64,000 nt of DNA from Himantopus leucocephalus (taxonomy: Eukaryota > Chordata > Aves > Charadriiformes > Recurvirostridae): positions 58,248,094 through 58,312,093 of the forward strand of contig RSEF01000001.1 in the NCBI GenBank assembly GCA_003993805.1, given 5' to 3'. Numbering within the stretch: the first letter of the stretch is position 1; the number at the start of each line of letters is the position of its first letter. The position numbers and the translations under genes are program-made. This document shows, in pieces, positions 23,401 to 38,400 of the stretch. The notes beneath the pieces were generated by a model, which worked only from the letters and a program-made list of their open reading frames with translations, ran no database searches and was not told where the DNA came from.

Positions 23401-26400
23401 TCTAATTTTTCAGTTTCCCTGTTGCAGTAATTTTGCAGTTTACAGTGTGGACCATAGTTGTACCGTGTCTGTTAAAAAAAAAAAAAATTTGGAAAGTAAA
23501 GATGTCATGTGATATACAATGGGCAAACAAGGCTGTTGCAATTGTTTAAAAAAGATCGAATTTCATCTGGTCTTCAGTGTTAGCTTGTGTTGAAGTAAGG
23601 TTGGTTCTGCCTGTGTCGTGAGTCCAGTTTTGCTCATAAGACGTGGTCCTTCAAACATTTGAGGATATTTGTGTGGGCTTCTGTTAAACTGGAGGAGGCT
23701 TAAGGCTGTCCTTGTCTTCTGAAGGGTCTGGGGGAAGGAGATCTGGGTATGTATTTCTACATCTCAGTGTCGAGGAGCACAGATCGTTGGTATCTCAAAG
23801 GACTGTTCCTATCTTGGGTCCTTCAGAAGCACAGAGGTTGGCTCTGCCCATGAAGCGGTAAACTTTCTGCAACCTGCTACACAGGAAAAATGCCAAGCTG
23901 AAAGATCTTTTGGGCCTAAGCTTTTTCCTACCAGTTGGTGTGTCTATGCTGCAGCCCTAGAATTTTCGGCTTACTTTTTCCAAATCACACCAAAGAGATA
24001 CCTAAGCTGTCTTTGCACAGCAGCCAGCTTGGATCCAGCAGGGTTTGTTAAAAAGGACTGTGTCAGCAGGGTTTGTTAAAAAGGGCTGTGCTTTTCTGTA
24101 CCTGAATTGTCACTGGAAAGAGTATTGCTGTGTGTGCCTGAACTAACAAGCCTAGCTAGCTGTGAAGAGAGAGCAAGTCTCAGAGTTCAAAGCATGGTTG
24201 ATTCATAAACCGGAAAAAATGTCCTATGGATAATGGAGAGTTGGCTATGAAATGTCTCTTGTTAATGTGTTCCTGTCAACCTTTCATTTGCATCTTGCAG
24301 GTATTTGCAAGTGGATTTGAACGGCACTTTCTTTTGGACTTCTCTGAAGCGATGTTCACAATGAAGCAATTTGAGAGGGTAGGTGGAAGCTTTTGTGCAT
24401 TTTATTTATTTTTGTTGCCAAAGGGAGCAACTGTGAAATCCATAGTATATTTCCCTGCCTTGTATGCTGAAGTATTTTTGTGTATTGACAGGATGTTTAT
24501 TTAAACTTCTGGCATGGTCTGATAGGAATGAAAGAGGTTACTTATGCCATTGTGTTGAAGCTTGGTAATGGTGCTCAGGGTTGGAGAAGGTAACAGGTGT
24601 CTGTGCTCACAAAAAGAAGCTTGTTTGTTAGGAATTAAAGGTGAGGGCTTGTTATGGGATGAAGAGGAGGAGTTCTGGAGGAAGTAAGTGGAAATGAAGA
24701 ATAGTGATGTCTGATAGGTGAGGCCTGGAACTGGTGATCTGGGAGGAATCAAATTAATTAAATGGAGTGGGAGGCAAAAGTAAAATCAGGGATCTGGAAT
24801 GTTCTGATGAGACTAGATTTGGGGCAAACTGAGTTTTTACATCAGATCACTGTTACGGCTGGGGTAAGAGGATGTCCGTGTGCTGGTGACTTGGGGCACC
24901 AGGACTGATAAGCCTGGTGTTTTGCTGGCTCATTTTTGAATATTTGGATTCCTCTGTGGCTGGTGTTGTGTGGATTTTTGTGGATTTGATCATGGTTAAA
25001 GAGACTTGCCAATCCTTGACTTTATTCTTTTTTTTTCCTTGCTCCCTTTCAGCATTTTCTTCCATGCTTTCTGGAGTACATTGAGCATTGCTTCTCTGGC
25101 ACAGATGCTGTCGCAAAGGATGAGGCGATGGCAATTCTGGCTAAACTCATTCTGGTGAAAGCAGAGCCTCCTACCGTTGGTTCAATGGCATTTGAAAAGT
25201 ATCCTCTTGTTTTCAGTGAATCATCTGTCAGGTGAGACTTCTCAAGTTCAGCAAACACTAGATGCATCTGCATGGCTGCAGGCCTGAAGGCAGTGCAAAG
25301 CTACATAAAAGTTGCCCCCCAGTATTTGTTGGAGTTGTCTAAACGGCAATGTTGCTGGCAGGTTTGCAAACCGAGTGATACGGTAGGATCCCATTTTTCT
25401 TTCTGGTATTATTTAAGAAGAGATACTGCTCTGGAAATGTTATCACTGATGTAAAAAGACTAGCGAGTGTTGCGGTAGGTGTGTGATGTTACACCAAGAT
25501 GCATGCTGCATCCTTGGGCAGTTAATCTTTGTAGTGAGTGCTGTAGTCCAGGCTGTCATCATTATTAACCTCTTGCCTGTGCTCCTTCTTTCTTTCCTGT
25601 ATGCATATGTCTTGTCCAGGAGCTTTCTTGGCAGCAGTACTATAGTCTTACCATTGGGCACAGCTGGGTGCCAAAGGGCATGTAATTAATCCAGATACAG
25701 CCCTGTGCTGGCACAGCTTGACTGCTTCTAATTGCAAAGCTAGCTTGGTTGCAATGAAGTGGTTGCTTTTCCCCTGGAGCATCTTTGGAAAGATTTGGGC
25801 TAACCACTGTCAAGCACAGAATGACTGTTGCTAATCTGCTGATACCGATTGTTCTAACCACTCCAGCTCAGATAATTCAAAACATTGATCTGCAATGGGG
25901 TGACTTGTATTGCCTTTTGTGTAAGGTTTTATCTTTCCTAAAAACAATCCACTCCATGGGTTTTTCCTATTTGTATTTAATAGAGTGGAGGTACAAGGGT
26001 TTATGGAACAGAAGGTTGAATCCAAGGAATGAAATTTGTTTTTCTTCCCTTGTTTTCTTTGTCTGTTCATCTCTCTGGATTTTCACTGGTATAGAGTACA
26101 TAGCTGAGAGAGCCTTGGTTGTACTTGAGACTTTTTTGTGCTCCTGCAATGTCAGTGGTAGAAATTTGGGCTGGGAGACATCTCAAGAGTTGCATACCCC
26201 ATCTCCTACCTAGGATGGAATTAGCAAGTCCTGAACAATGTCTGACCAAATTGTTATTAAATACTCCAATTCTGGAGAGTCCCAAGATGCCCCTGGCAGT
26301 CTGTGCCAGTACTTTCCTGGCTGTATGATTACAAAGGTCTTTGGGTTTTTTCAGTTGGGTTTTTTTTTTTTTCCCCAGTCCTCAGTGTATGAACTAAACT

Positions 26401-29400
26401 TTATTTACTGCAGTTTAAATCCGTTGCTGCTTATCTTATCTTCAGGGAGCATAAAGAGCAGATTATTTCTTACTCCTTGCATCTAGCTTTTACAAATAAC
26501 AGGCTTCGATCATCAGAAACATCTGAAATCTTCTTTCTCTAGACCCACAATCCTAATTCATAGAGTCATAGAATAGTTGGGGTTGGAAGGAACCTTTAAA
26601 GGTCATCTAGTCCAACCCCCCCCTGCAATGAGCATTGCTTGAGGTTTATCTCATAAATTTTGTTTTTTAAACCTCTAATGATTCTTGATGCTGTCCTTTT
26701 GTTAGCTTCTGTATTTCTTGAAGGGTGGACCCTATGCAGGCTTCTAACTGTGGTCTTGCAAGCCCTGGGTGGAATGGAAAGATTGCTGTCCATGGGGTGT
26801 GAAGTACTCCTGCTCATATGTTCCAGTATGGACTGTTTTTGCTTGCAGATAGGCTTGTTGATTTAGGCTCAGCTTGTGTTTCCTTTTAAGTCCCCAAACT
26901 ATTACCTCACTGGTGGTTTTCTGTCATCCATTACTCTGTCTACATCAGTGTGATCATGGTTTACTAACAGTAATCGCAGTGACAAATCTCAGGTGCTCCT
27001 AGAGGCCTTATATCCTAATTGTGAGGGTGCCCAAATGAGAACTAGTGTCTTTCCTTTTAGAAATATTATTTGAACCTTGAAATAAAGACCTGACATTTCT
27101 TGTGGGCCATGTTTTGTGCTCCGCAGCATGACTAGATGATGTTTTGTGCTGTGGAGGACATTAAAAAGAAAATAATCCCTTGGGTTGTCCAAGTCCTTTT
27201 TGCTAGAAGTAGCAAACATAATTTTGAGTATCATGGGAGGAAAAGGAACAATCTCTGATATGCAGTGATGGGTTACTAAAAAGTTTGGTTTTATTTTTAG
27301 CTCTAATACAAGGCAACAAACAAGTAAAAGACAAGGAGGAAAGGCAGAAGGACCAGTGTTGGATCATGTACTGTCTTTAATCCATTTACCAGAGAAGGAA
27401 GACATCGCTGACCTTTCACAGCCTTGGGTTGCCTTGGTTGTACTGCCACATATTAGGTAAGGGGTATTCTAAGATACCATTGTCATGTATTTCTGTAATA
27501 CTCTCTAGTTCGCTACCTGTCAGAAATCATTTTACTGAAGGGAAATACAATAATTAGTAACCCTAGTTTGGAGAAGCTGGGCTTAGAAGGTGAAAAAAAT
27601 GGTGTGTGGAAATACCATGAGTCAATAGTGAAGTGAGGAATAGAATATCAGTTTCTTGATTCCTACTTGACACATTTCAGTTTCTGTGTTTTAAGCACTG
27701 TCCTCTCTAGAGGACTAGATGGTATTTTTTCAATAATTATGATGATCTTGTATGGAAGGAATAGTTGGAAAGAAGGTACAGTGAATGCTACAACTTACAT
27801 TGTGAATTGGAAATATCAAAAATGGTTTGCTGCTGGTTTCAAACTTGGGGTGAGCTATCTGTAATATAATACAAGATAGATGTGAAAGAAAGCTTTCATA
27901 TGTGTGTAGGTGTTAGTGTAACGTAGAGGTAAAAGTCTTCCCATTTATTCTGGACAGACCGATGGACAAAGAAAACATTCTGCCCCATGTGACAAGTTTT
28001 ATAGACTCTCTCTTCACAGCCATTGACAAAGGAAGCCTCTGCAAAGGTCAGTTATGGTTATTTCCTGTTTATTTGCTTTTTGTTAATATATAAAATGTAT
28101 ATATAAAGCAGTTCTTCTGATGACACAAAGCATGAAAATGAATAGCAGTAGCATTTTACCCACATTTATTGACCAGCTGAAGTAAAACTAGAAAAGCAAA
28201 GCCTGGGGGGAAACACCCTCCAAGAAACAATTTTGCATTTACTGTTGATAATAATAATGGGGGGGGGCAGATGTTCTGCAAAGTGGAGAACAGAGATAAT
28301 TGAGAAGGAAAAGAAAAAAGTGATAAAAAAGAGCATGGAAATCAATCTAAACCAGACCCAGGCTGAATCAGTCGAGTGAAGGAGAGTCTATTGATTCACA
28401 AGCTCCAATTAGACTATTCCAAACCCATAGTGCAAAGTCTGGGACATTACCATCTCTAACCTAAGTTATAGCACCAATTCTAAAATGCTGCTGCTTTCTT
28501 CCAGGCATGGGTGGTGACTGGTTGTCTTCCCTCTCTGGCCAAAAACCCTCAATGTTTTAACTTAGTTTTGATTGGGCAGGGCAGTTGTTACTCAGATGGA
28601 TTGCAAGTGTTGGCCTTGTGCCAAATGTAAGCAAGTATTGGAATGCCCCAGGTTCAGTGTTCATCATTCCTTGGTTTGAAAGGGTTTGTCTGGAGCCTGG
28701 CCTTTTCCCTTTGTAATCCCTTTATTAACATTACTAAATGTATCTGCCAGTTGGCTCTGTTGCTTTTTCTTCTCTAGTCTCTGTTGAGCACGGTCCTTTT
28801 GGATTGAGCCCTTTCTTCTGTCCTCTTTGCAGGGTTTGCATGCTGTTGTGATTATTTTAGTGGCAATGTACTTTTTCTAAAAAAGGAATACCCAAACTTT
28901 GTTTTCTTGGGTCTCATCTTTGGTGGCCATAGTCGCTGCTCTGCACCAGCTCTGTGCATGTGCAAAAGGCTATTTCTCCTTTTGCCCACAAGAGAAAAGA
29001 AAAAAAAGTGCAGCCTCAGTCCTGCAGTCCTGCCTCCTTTTGCCCCATCCTACATTGTTTGCTTGATTTTCCTCACCCTTCTCCCAAACTAGGGTTCCTG
29101 GATACTTTCTTCATCCTCCGCCATTCTTTCCAGCTCCATGATCTCTACAATTCCTTCACCTTCTACGAGGACTCCAGTCTTCTCTCACTGCCCGTGCAAG
29201 GCACGCCCCAGCCCTGTGCTCCCTATTTGACCTGCACGGCCTCTGTAACCTGAGGCAAAGTGCAAGTCCCAGAACTGGGTGTTTTTCAGCAGTTGCTGTG
29301 GAGTGCAAGGAAGCTGGTGTGCGAACTGGGACAGAGCAACAGCACGTTACACCTGGCAGCTGTTTAGGGGTAACTGCCTGTATGGAAGTGCTTATCTTAT

Positions 29401-32400
29401 TGATCATATAGTTATGTCCACAGTGAGGTGGGAGCAGCTATCTTTGTCCAGCACAGAGGTTCTGCTACCAAATGGTATGCAGATTACAGTTTAGGAACCT
29501 ATCCCCTTACGCTGTAGATGCAGAAAGCTTCATCATGTCATTACTTGCTGTTTCTTTTCCTCTCCGAGAAACTCCTTGCAGAGGTTAATATTGAGCAGGA
29601 TTCGGCACACGCCTGGGGTATTAAGCAACTTGGAATAGAGGGATGCTTTCAAGGGAATAAATGGGAAATGAATGCTCACTTCTACTTTCCCGTGGCAGCT
29701 GGCAGTATGTAAGGGAGTTACATCCTTTAAAATCTTTCTTCAGTTTGTGTGGTTTAGGAACAGTGTTTCTTCTGCTTGGGAAGAGATGAAGGAGAGGATT
29801 TTTTTTTTTTTATTTTTTTTTTTTTGAACAACCTACTTGCTAACTTAGGAGTGGAGAGGAAAGGAATTGTCTTTCCCCTTTTTTGCCTGGAAGGGCTTTG
29901 GCTCCCCTGTGCTTCTGGGAAGCTCTCCATCTCTAAAGGGGGCTGAGAGGTTTAGGACGGAGATGCGATTGCTGTAACCAAATTCAGCAAAAACCTTCAA
30001 TTCGCTAACAAATATTCAGCCTTTAAGTACATGGGACAGCTTTGAAGACGTCATACAGTAGTGCATTGCTGAAGTGCCAAAGTTTATAGGCACCTGTGTG
30101 GTTTTTTGCTTCTATTTTTCCTGCATTTATATCAATTTCAGCAGCATTTCTTTATTTCTGAGTGCCATTTGTAGCATAGAGCTGTCTCAGACTTCGGCAA
30201 CAGTGCTTAGCTCCAGATCGCTGCTCCCCGTGTACGTGGGTGTGATGGAAACAGATGCAAACTGGGAGCTGCACACAGCTTTCAGTGCTGGCTCGCTGGA
30301 GTAGGCAATTACTTTGATAGCCAGAGGAGCATTTCCTTTATGGGTTATGATAATGGTTAGAAAATACACACGCCAGTTCTGGTATCCATATGTTACCCTA
30401 TTCCTGTGACTCCAGCCATTTCAGGATGGGCAAGCACCATACAAACACAAGTCATTGAGAGCTGAGTAAATATACATGCTGTTCTTGTTCTCTCTCTGCT
30501 CCAGGAAGCCTGTTTGTGGCCTGCCAAGCTGTAAGTACTCTTCTTAGTTTGGCGGAGTCTTCTGAAATACTCCATTTGTTACCTGTGGAGCGTGTCAAGA
30601 GCTTGGTGGCGTAAGTAAACCCTGCCTGTTCTGTGATCCTTTGTGATTCTCTCCTTGGTACAGCAAAGAGTTGGCTTCGCCTTTGCGTAGGGGCTTGTTA
30701 AATGCCTCTTTGTGTGTTGCCTGTTCTGTTAGGCCAGTGCGTTGCTTCAGTATTGGGGTTATGTAAGTAGCAGTGTTGTAGGCACTGTTTGTTTGGAGAA
30801 CCAGGTAGATGTAGGGCCCATTCAGTGACATTTTCTCTGCAAACTGAAGCTTTCTTAGACAGCTGCAGGGTAGTATGTCAAGTAAGTTGGTTCTAGTTAT
30901 ACAAAGGAGTGCTACGCTTAGTAACTGTCTCTTACATTATAATGATAAAAGAGACAGGAACAGCACTTTCTGAGTTGAGTCGAAAGCCTGAACTTCTGCA
31001 GTCTGCTGCTGGTGTTGGGATTCCAACATGTCCTTACATACCCGTGTGTGTGCTTGCTCCACAGTGGGAGGAGGTTTTGTATGCTCCATTTTATTTATTG
31101 TAATACTACTCTACTTACAATTAGCACACATAACTAAGTGGCTGGAGGGATCGAGGGAGACCATTGATCTCTCTCCAGCAAATGCTGCGGAACTTGCCGT
31201 CTCCCATCACTGTTGAGCTGGAGCATCTCCAAGTCTTTGGTGGCTTGAACTTCAAAACATCCTGCTCAGTTAGGAAATCATGGTGCCCATGTCTGAGGCA
31301 TGAAGGAGATGAAGCATCTTACCCAGATCAAGCAGGAAGTCTTGGCAGGGTGCTTCAGTCTAGTGTTTTTCTGCCAGCTTTGGGCTGGGGGTGTGAAACC
31401 TGCTTGGAGCAAGGGATGTAAGGTAGCAGAAGGAGACTTCCCTGTGGTCAGGCAGGACTTCTGGTGTCTCACCTAAGCCTAGATTATTTATTTTCTGTTG
31501 AAGTTGATCATTGACTGGGCACCTGGGCAGTAGCAGCAGCCCTTGTCTGACCTGTGCAGATTTTTTTTCTCCAGCTGTGTGTGGATCCAGCCTGCTAGCC
31601 ACAGCTTGACAAACCTGATTAGTACAAAGGAGGAATCTCATGCCTCTTGGGTTCTCATAGGTGATTGCGCTTTGAGGCCACAAGCCAGCGTGCTGGTGAA
31701 GTCTGACTTCACCGGTCTGCTGGTGCCAGCAGAGTCTGAAGTTATGTTGAATTTTCTCTTGATATTTTTATCATCGCTACTGCCTTGTTTTCAAATATCT
31801 GTATTGTTGCAGTGCTCTCTGTATGCTAATAAAACACTTGTTTTAGCACTTTCCCTTCAGATCCCTCTGCGTTACTGCTAGCTGATCTCTACTACACGAG
31901 GTTGGCATTGTGTGGCTGCCAGGAACCCCTTTTGCAAGGGAACCTGATGGACTTGTTTGAGAAGTTGCACCCTAATATTTCCACTGGTGTTTCCAAGGTA
32001 ATCAATCTACTTTCTTGGGCATGTGCAAGATGATTTGTATTTTAGCTATGCAATTAAAGTAAGCTGAGTTAGATGACAAAGACTAAAGGAGAAACAGGAG
32101 ACATAAGTAAAGCAATTACTTCTGTAGTACCTGTTTAGGACTGTGTCCATTTCTAAGAGGCTGTTGTGGGGCATGAATTAACAGAGGTTAACTTTTAGCA
32201 CTAGGAGGCTTGCCTCTTCCCTAGAGGTGAATCAGATCAGGAGCCTAATGTATTCAGTTTGAATTGCCTGCTAGACTACAGGAGCTCATCTGTTTCTTAG
32301 CTCCAGGAGGAACCTAGTGAAATCAGCCTCCTGTGCAAAACATTAACCTCTGTGTAAGTGTATATGTGTCTGCGTACGTAGCCTGCATTCTCCGGCATGC

Positions 32401-35400
32401 TTCTGATACATGTTTCCGCTTTGGGTAGGTCCGACTATTGACTGTCCGAATTCTAAACCATTTTGAGAATCCACCTTCTACACAGATTGAGGTAGGGCTA
32501 AAATGTTTCATTCAACATTTCAAAGCCATCTGTGTTTGATGTTGCCTGTGAATTGTTTTCCACTTTGCAGGGAAAAAAACATGTCTGGTAGACGTTGTTC
32601 TCTGCTTTTGTACTTTCACATTCCAGTTTTATCTGTTTGTTCCCCTGCCTCATGATATTTTCAGATTTGTGGGTTTTGATGCCTAAGTGGTGGAAAACAG
32701 AGCAAGTCGACTTTGTTCTTTGGTCCAAAATGGCTGGGACTCTGTGTAGTGTTGTTGAAATACCTTTCAATGAGAAAAGAATACTCTAACAAAATGCATG
32801 TCACTTGCTTGTTCAGGGTGATGGCACAGGGGAATTCCAGCCAGTATTTGCCATATTGCTCCAAGCAGAACTTGTGCCAGCAACAGTGAATGATTACAGG
32901 GAGAAACTTCTCCATTTGAGGAAACTAAGATGTGATATAGTGCAGTCTGCAATACCAAGTGGACCTTTGCAGGAGGTAAGTAGTTATTGTCAAAAAGCAG
33001 TTGTTGCATTCCTTTATTCCAACTGTCCTTGGAACTACTGTGTTCTCTTGGATATTTAGTAGAACAGCAGTGATACCTAGATAAATGACCCACAGCCAGA
33101 TTAACCAGGTTTTGATATCAGGGAAAGGAAGGCAGATGATTCCAGGGAGAAGTGAGTTGTGAGCAAATTTAAAATCATGACCTTGCCATAACGTCAACAT
33201 GGTTGAACGTTGGTAGGACTCCCATTGGCCACTGGAGAGCCTAGCCTCTGGATCTTGCTGCAGCATGAAAATCTTGTATGTGTATGACTGTTGAATCTCC
33301 TCTGCTGCTGAGCTAAAGGGGACCTCGCTTTCTAGATGTTGGAAGGGTCACGATTTTACTTGTTAAATGATCATGGATTTGGTGGGAGGGATTTTTTTTT
33401 TTTAATTATTTTTCTGGCTGTTGCTGTACCTGTGTAATTTTTTTACCTTGACTCGTAAGCTCCTGTGAGGATGGGTTGTAGATCAGTCCTACTGCATGTA
33501 AGTCAGCAAGGAGCCAATCCAGAGGACATGCTTCTAGGCCTAGTGCAATGAAGACTCCTCAGGGCAAACTTTCCTCTTTCTGAGGTCCCTAATGCTGCTA
33601 TGGCAGCTCTGAAGTTTGAGAGGGAGGCAGGCAATCCAGATCATCTGCTGTGGTGAACTGGCTTTTGCACATTCATGGTATGTAGGTAAGGTGACTAGAT
33701 CTCAGTCAGCTTACAGTAAATGGGCTCTAGATTTCCTCATGCAGCTACGAGACAAGGAATGATGATGTGTGTGGCTTGCTTCATTACTTGTAGTACTTCT
33801 GAGAACTTCTTTGATCGAAGTTTCCTCTTTGAGAGGAAGAAAGGCTAGAGGAGGTTGATTGGTCTTTAGCTATTGTTTTTTACATCTCAACAAGATGGTG
33901 TTGTATGTCATTCTAGGTGCCTCTTCGGTATTTACTGGGAATGCTTTACATTAACTTCAGCCCTCTCTGGGATCCTGTAATTGAACTGATAAGGTGAGTA
34001 TATGCAGTTGGATGCTGCAATCTGTGGTTGTCTTAGAAAATATTCCTTCCATTGTTCTGTGAACAAAAGCTGAGGTAAAAATGTCCGATTTGGAGAGATC
34101 TGTGCGTGAGTACCTTCATGTGAAATCTTCTGAAACGAATGTGATCTCTAAAGTAAATTACAACTTTTTAACTTAGTTTCTGATTTTTCTTACTATTAAA
34201 GGGAACTAGCAGCAAATACAGTCAAATAACATCACAGTTTTGAGTCAAAGGTAGCAGGATTTGATTAGCGTTTCACAAATGCTGAAAGGACCAAGAAGTC
34301 CCTCTCAGTTTCCCCGTCTCTAACTTTTCTGTCCTTACTGGAAAATCTCTTAAATCCTACTAAAGAGTAGGGAAGACTTACCATGGTGACAACTGAGCTA
34401 AATACTGAAATCAGTGTCTGCTTTCAGCATGACTTTATCTTCTTGTTTTTTCTCCTCTGTTGTATGGTTAAAAAGGATGGGATTTTCCCCTTCAAACTCG
34501 TGAATTAATAAAAAATTATTAAACCAGCTCTTCAAAAGATATGTCCATGCTAATTCTTCCTTTGGTTCTAGATGATGTTACTGTACAGAAGTCAGTAGAA
34601 ATCTTGAGAACATTTTTACTTAATTTGAGTTCATTTGAAGTCATGAGATACAACCAGATTATTTTAATAACCGTTGACATTTTGGATCCATGAGTAAAGG
34701 CAAGGGTTGTGCTACAGCTGTGTCGTGCAGATGTCCTGTCTTCGGACACCCACATTAAAGCAGTAATGAAAGCCTCTGATCATGTTAGTTGTTAATTTGC
34801 CTAGTGACGTGTGGCTTTTTCTTTTTGCTTTTAATTTCATGCTGTCTTATGCTTTGTTAGTTCTCATGCAAAGGAAATGGAGAATAAACAATTCTGGAAG
34901 ATCTTATATGAACATTTGGCAAGGGCTGCTACCTATGCTGGTAAGTCACATTGTTACGACAGTAACCCAGCTAATTGTGAATGACATGACTGTGTTTTTA
35001 TGTGCCCCAAAACGTACATGTGATGGGGCAATTCAGAACCAGGGCTCTTGACTCCCAGCGTCATGTCCAGGGCAGGAATGGAGGGGCTTGGGAGAAAACG
35101 GTGTCTCCTTCTATCCTAAACACCAAGAAGTAAAAAGAAAAGGCATCTGCATTAGAGGGAGTTGCAGGTTGTGGGAAGCCATGCAGCATGCCATGCTTAA
35201 GGCTGGATCTGCCCAGACTGATCAGGAGCAATGACAAAACCTGTATAATGGGGCTGACCATCTTTCTGCTCCATAGATTCAGTGGAATACCTGCAAACAG
35301 TGTCTTTCTTGGGTGTGCTCTTGAGGCTTACCTGTGAGTGTGTGGAATCTGATTTCACGATAGAGCCATGAGCACGCAGCCATTTGTGGACTTCTCTGTC

Positions 35401-38400
35401 ATTCAGGAGAACTGAGCTTAACTGAGATGTGTCAGGGCTGTAAGGCATCCTAGAATATTTTCTGAGCAATGCAGGTCTTTCAGGTCAGTGTTAAATACAG
35501 TTGTCTAAACAGGTACATGTCACCAAAAGTATTACTTTCATAATGCAGGACTGATAATGAAGTAACCTGAAGAGATTTTCTTCATCTGTTCTATAGAAAT
35601 GGAGCTGCAAAATGAACTAGATGAACAGGAGGAAAGCATTGCTGAAACAGAAAGCGAGAAGATGCCAGAAGGAGGGGTGTGGGCTGTCTTCTTGGAGCAG
35701 CTGAGGACTAGAACAGATTGTAGCGATCGGCTGGACCACACAAACTTCCGTTTTCTACTGTGGAAAGCACTGGATAAGTTTCCAGACAGAGTGGAGCCAA
35801 GGTCAAGGGAACTTTCCCCACTTCTTTTGAGGTTTATTAGGTAAGTAAGATTTATTTTCCAGTTGAGATGAGAGGACACATTGTTTTCAATGTGTTGCTG
35901 AACTTTAAGACTATGGCTATCCCGTTATAGACATAGTTTCCTGAATGCATGGCTGATGACATGTCTTTCCAGTTAAGATAACCTTTTGATTTAAATGTGG
36001 ATTCTGTTAGAAGAAACATCACACAAGAAGCAGGCTGAAATGAAACTGGTAGTACATTTCTGCTGCTCAGTCTCTCATCTATTGACCTTCCACTGTCACA
36101 GCCTCATTACTCCCATTAGGGAGTGATTTTAGTGGAAATAGAGTTCCTTTTTTTAAAAATGAAAATATGTTTTAACTTGGAATCACAGAAAACCAAAATA
36201 TTTTCCCCCAGGATGGGGAAAATACTGGTTTTGTTAGAGGCTGATTCAACTTCCTGCCCCCGGAGGGAGAGCAGTGGTGTGCTTGCACATATGAGATAGT
36301 ATGATGCATGTGGGATAGATGTGACCTTATGGCAGGGGAAGGTTTCTGATATTCCTTTTCTATGATGAGAAAACCTATGTTTTGCTTGCCTTCCTGGAAA
36401 AATTGAACCATACTGTAGTAGGTTAGTTTCCTCACTTGCTCTCTCACTTCCATACTCACAGTTCACCTGCCCATTGGAGCAAACACAACCCCCATGCCCT
36501 CCATGTAGCCTCTTTACAGACCTCTGTAGTGATTCACGTCTCTTCTCTCCACGAGGTACCTCCAGTCTCCTTTGGTGTATGTGGTCACTGCCTTATATCT
36601 CTGCAACTTGTAGGCAAACAAACATATACTTGCTCAAATATGCTTCTTAGGGAATTTTTAGCCAGATAGCGTCCCAAGACCACTATAATGAGAACGGTGG
36701 ATTGTGGAGTTTCTAGTTGTTCTTGCCCTGAAACCCTGAAAAATGCTATGCTTTTTAAGTCTGCCTTTCTTTTTTTTTTTTTTTTTTTTNACTACCCAGC
36801 AGATTCATTAGTGGCTCCATCTCAGGATCTTAGAAAGAAAAGTAGTGGTACGGTAGCAACAAAAGAAATACCTGGTGAAGAGGTGAATGATGTTGCTATG
36901 GATGGGGAGGAGGAAGAAGAAAAGGAAGAAGGGGAACCAATTACTGTAGGACTACCAAAAAAGAAAACAAGAAGAGCTGCTGCTAAGTAAGTATTTTTAG
37001 TTTTCCCTTGCTAGTGCTTTCATGGAAAGGCAGATTCAGCAGCTCATGTTGAGATAAAAGCTAAGCTTACATATATATATATGTAGATATATTTCTTTTT
37101 CTTCTTTTGCTTGCACTTCCTAATTTTTCAGTGGATTATAAGCACTTTAGAGTCAGAAACTGTGCCTTCATGGTACTAAACATCCAAAGACCCTGCCCAG
37201 GTTTTATCATTATCTCACTACCTGCTGACACACTGTGGTTAGTGTTACTTTAAGCAAAAATTGTGTGGTATTCTGAAGCCATTCTGAAGTTTTTGAAGGC
37301 CGTTGTACCTGCATTCCCATGGCTTCTCTGTTGGTATCTGTTGGTCTTTTAAAGCCATGGGCATTGCCAAACACTTTGAAAAATGAGACTATTCATTTAT
37401 GTATTTTAATAGTGTGATACTACCATTGCCTGCTTTTTATAAATCTTTGTCCCATTTTTCTTCATAGGAACAAATATTTTTACTTGGTGGTGTTTTAGAC
37501 TGAAGCTACATGCTGCTGTAATGTCATTGTTTGCAGTGCTGAATGCATGGGGAAAGTGACAGTTTGTGTGAATTCTCTACAATTTCTCTGATCAGAGTCT
37601 TTTTACCCTGATGACCTCTATCAAATGTCCATTACAAATACATCAAAGATTTGCATTTTGCCACTTTTTTTTGCAAAGGATGGCCCTTGTAATGACAGAG
37701 AACTTCAAAATGTCACCTTACATGTTGGAGCGTGATGAGTATTTGATATGTAACCTGAATTGTCATTTAATCCCAGGTGTCTTATAGGTGTTTCATTTTG
37801 TTCCCACATTCTGGCTTGCATCTGTAAATTAGCAGCAATTCAAATACAGTGACAGTCCAAGATTTCTATTTTTTGTTTGTTTGTTTTGTTTATTTTTGAA
37901 CTTCCATCTCAAAATGTCCATGTACTTAAGTGGAAACATTAGTTCCTGGCAGCAATAACAAAGGCATAAAAGATTTACCGGAGGCATGTTAGTGAGTTCT
38001 GGAGTGACTTCCCTTTGTCTTTGCCCTGGACAGTTCATACAGTCAGGCTTGTGCCGTGGCAGGAGAGTTCTTGTGGGGCTGCTCCCTGCGGCCCACGAGG
38101 TCTGGCTGAGGCAGTGGGAGGACTGTTGCCTGCCCCAAGCTCAGTGTGGAGTTACCGGAAGGCATCATATTCATCCTTTGACTGAGCCCAGCCATGGAGG
38201 AGGGCAGCCCAGCTGAGTGTCTGGAGAGTTTAGTTTAAAGTACCATGGGGAGCAGCTGGATGAGGACAGCCTTGGCCAGCCCTACACTGCATATGGTAGA
38301 GGAGATCTCATGCCTTCCTTATCCTGGTCACCCCTCTCCCCTTCCACGAAGTGGAGGTTGGGTAGATGTGGGGTGACACGGCAACTTCTAGAGGCACAGG

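Noticed and set aside
28117..28180. Possible C/D-box snoRNA in UTP20 intron 14 (TGATGA at 28118, CTGA at 28177, weak AGTT/AACT flanks)
   Set aside because: Box C lacks the preceding purine, no good terminal stem lies next to the boxes, and no D'/C' pair or rRNA guide was evident. A snoscan search would decide.
31028..31881. Several open frames inside UTP20 intron 15
   Set aside because: None matches UTP20 or another family; only the part from 31847 onward is exon 16, in a different frame.
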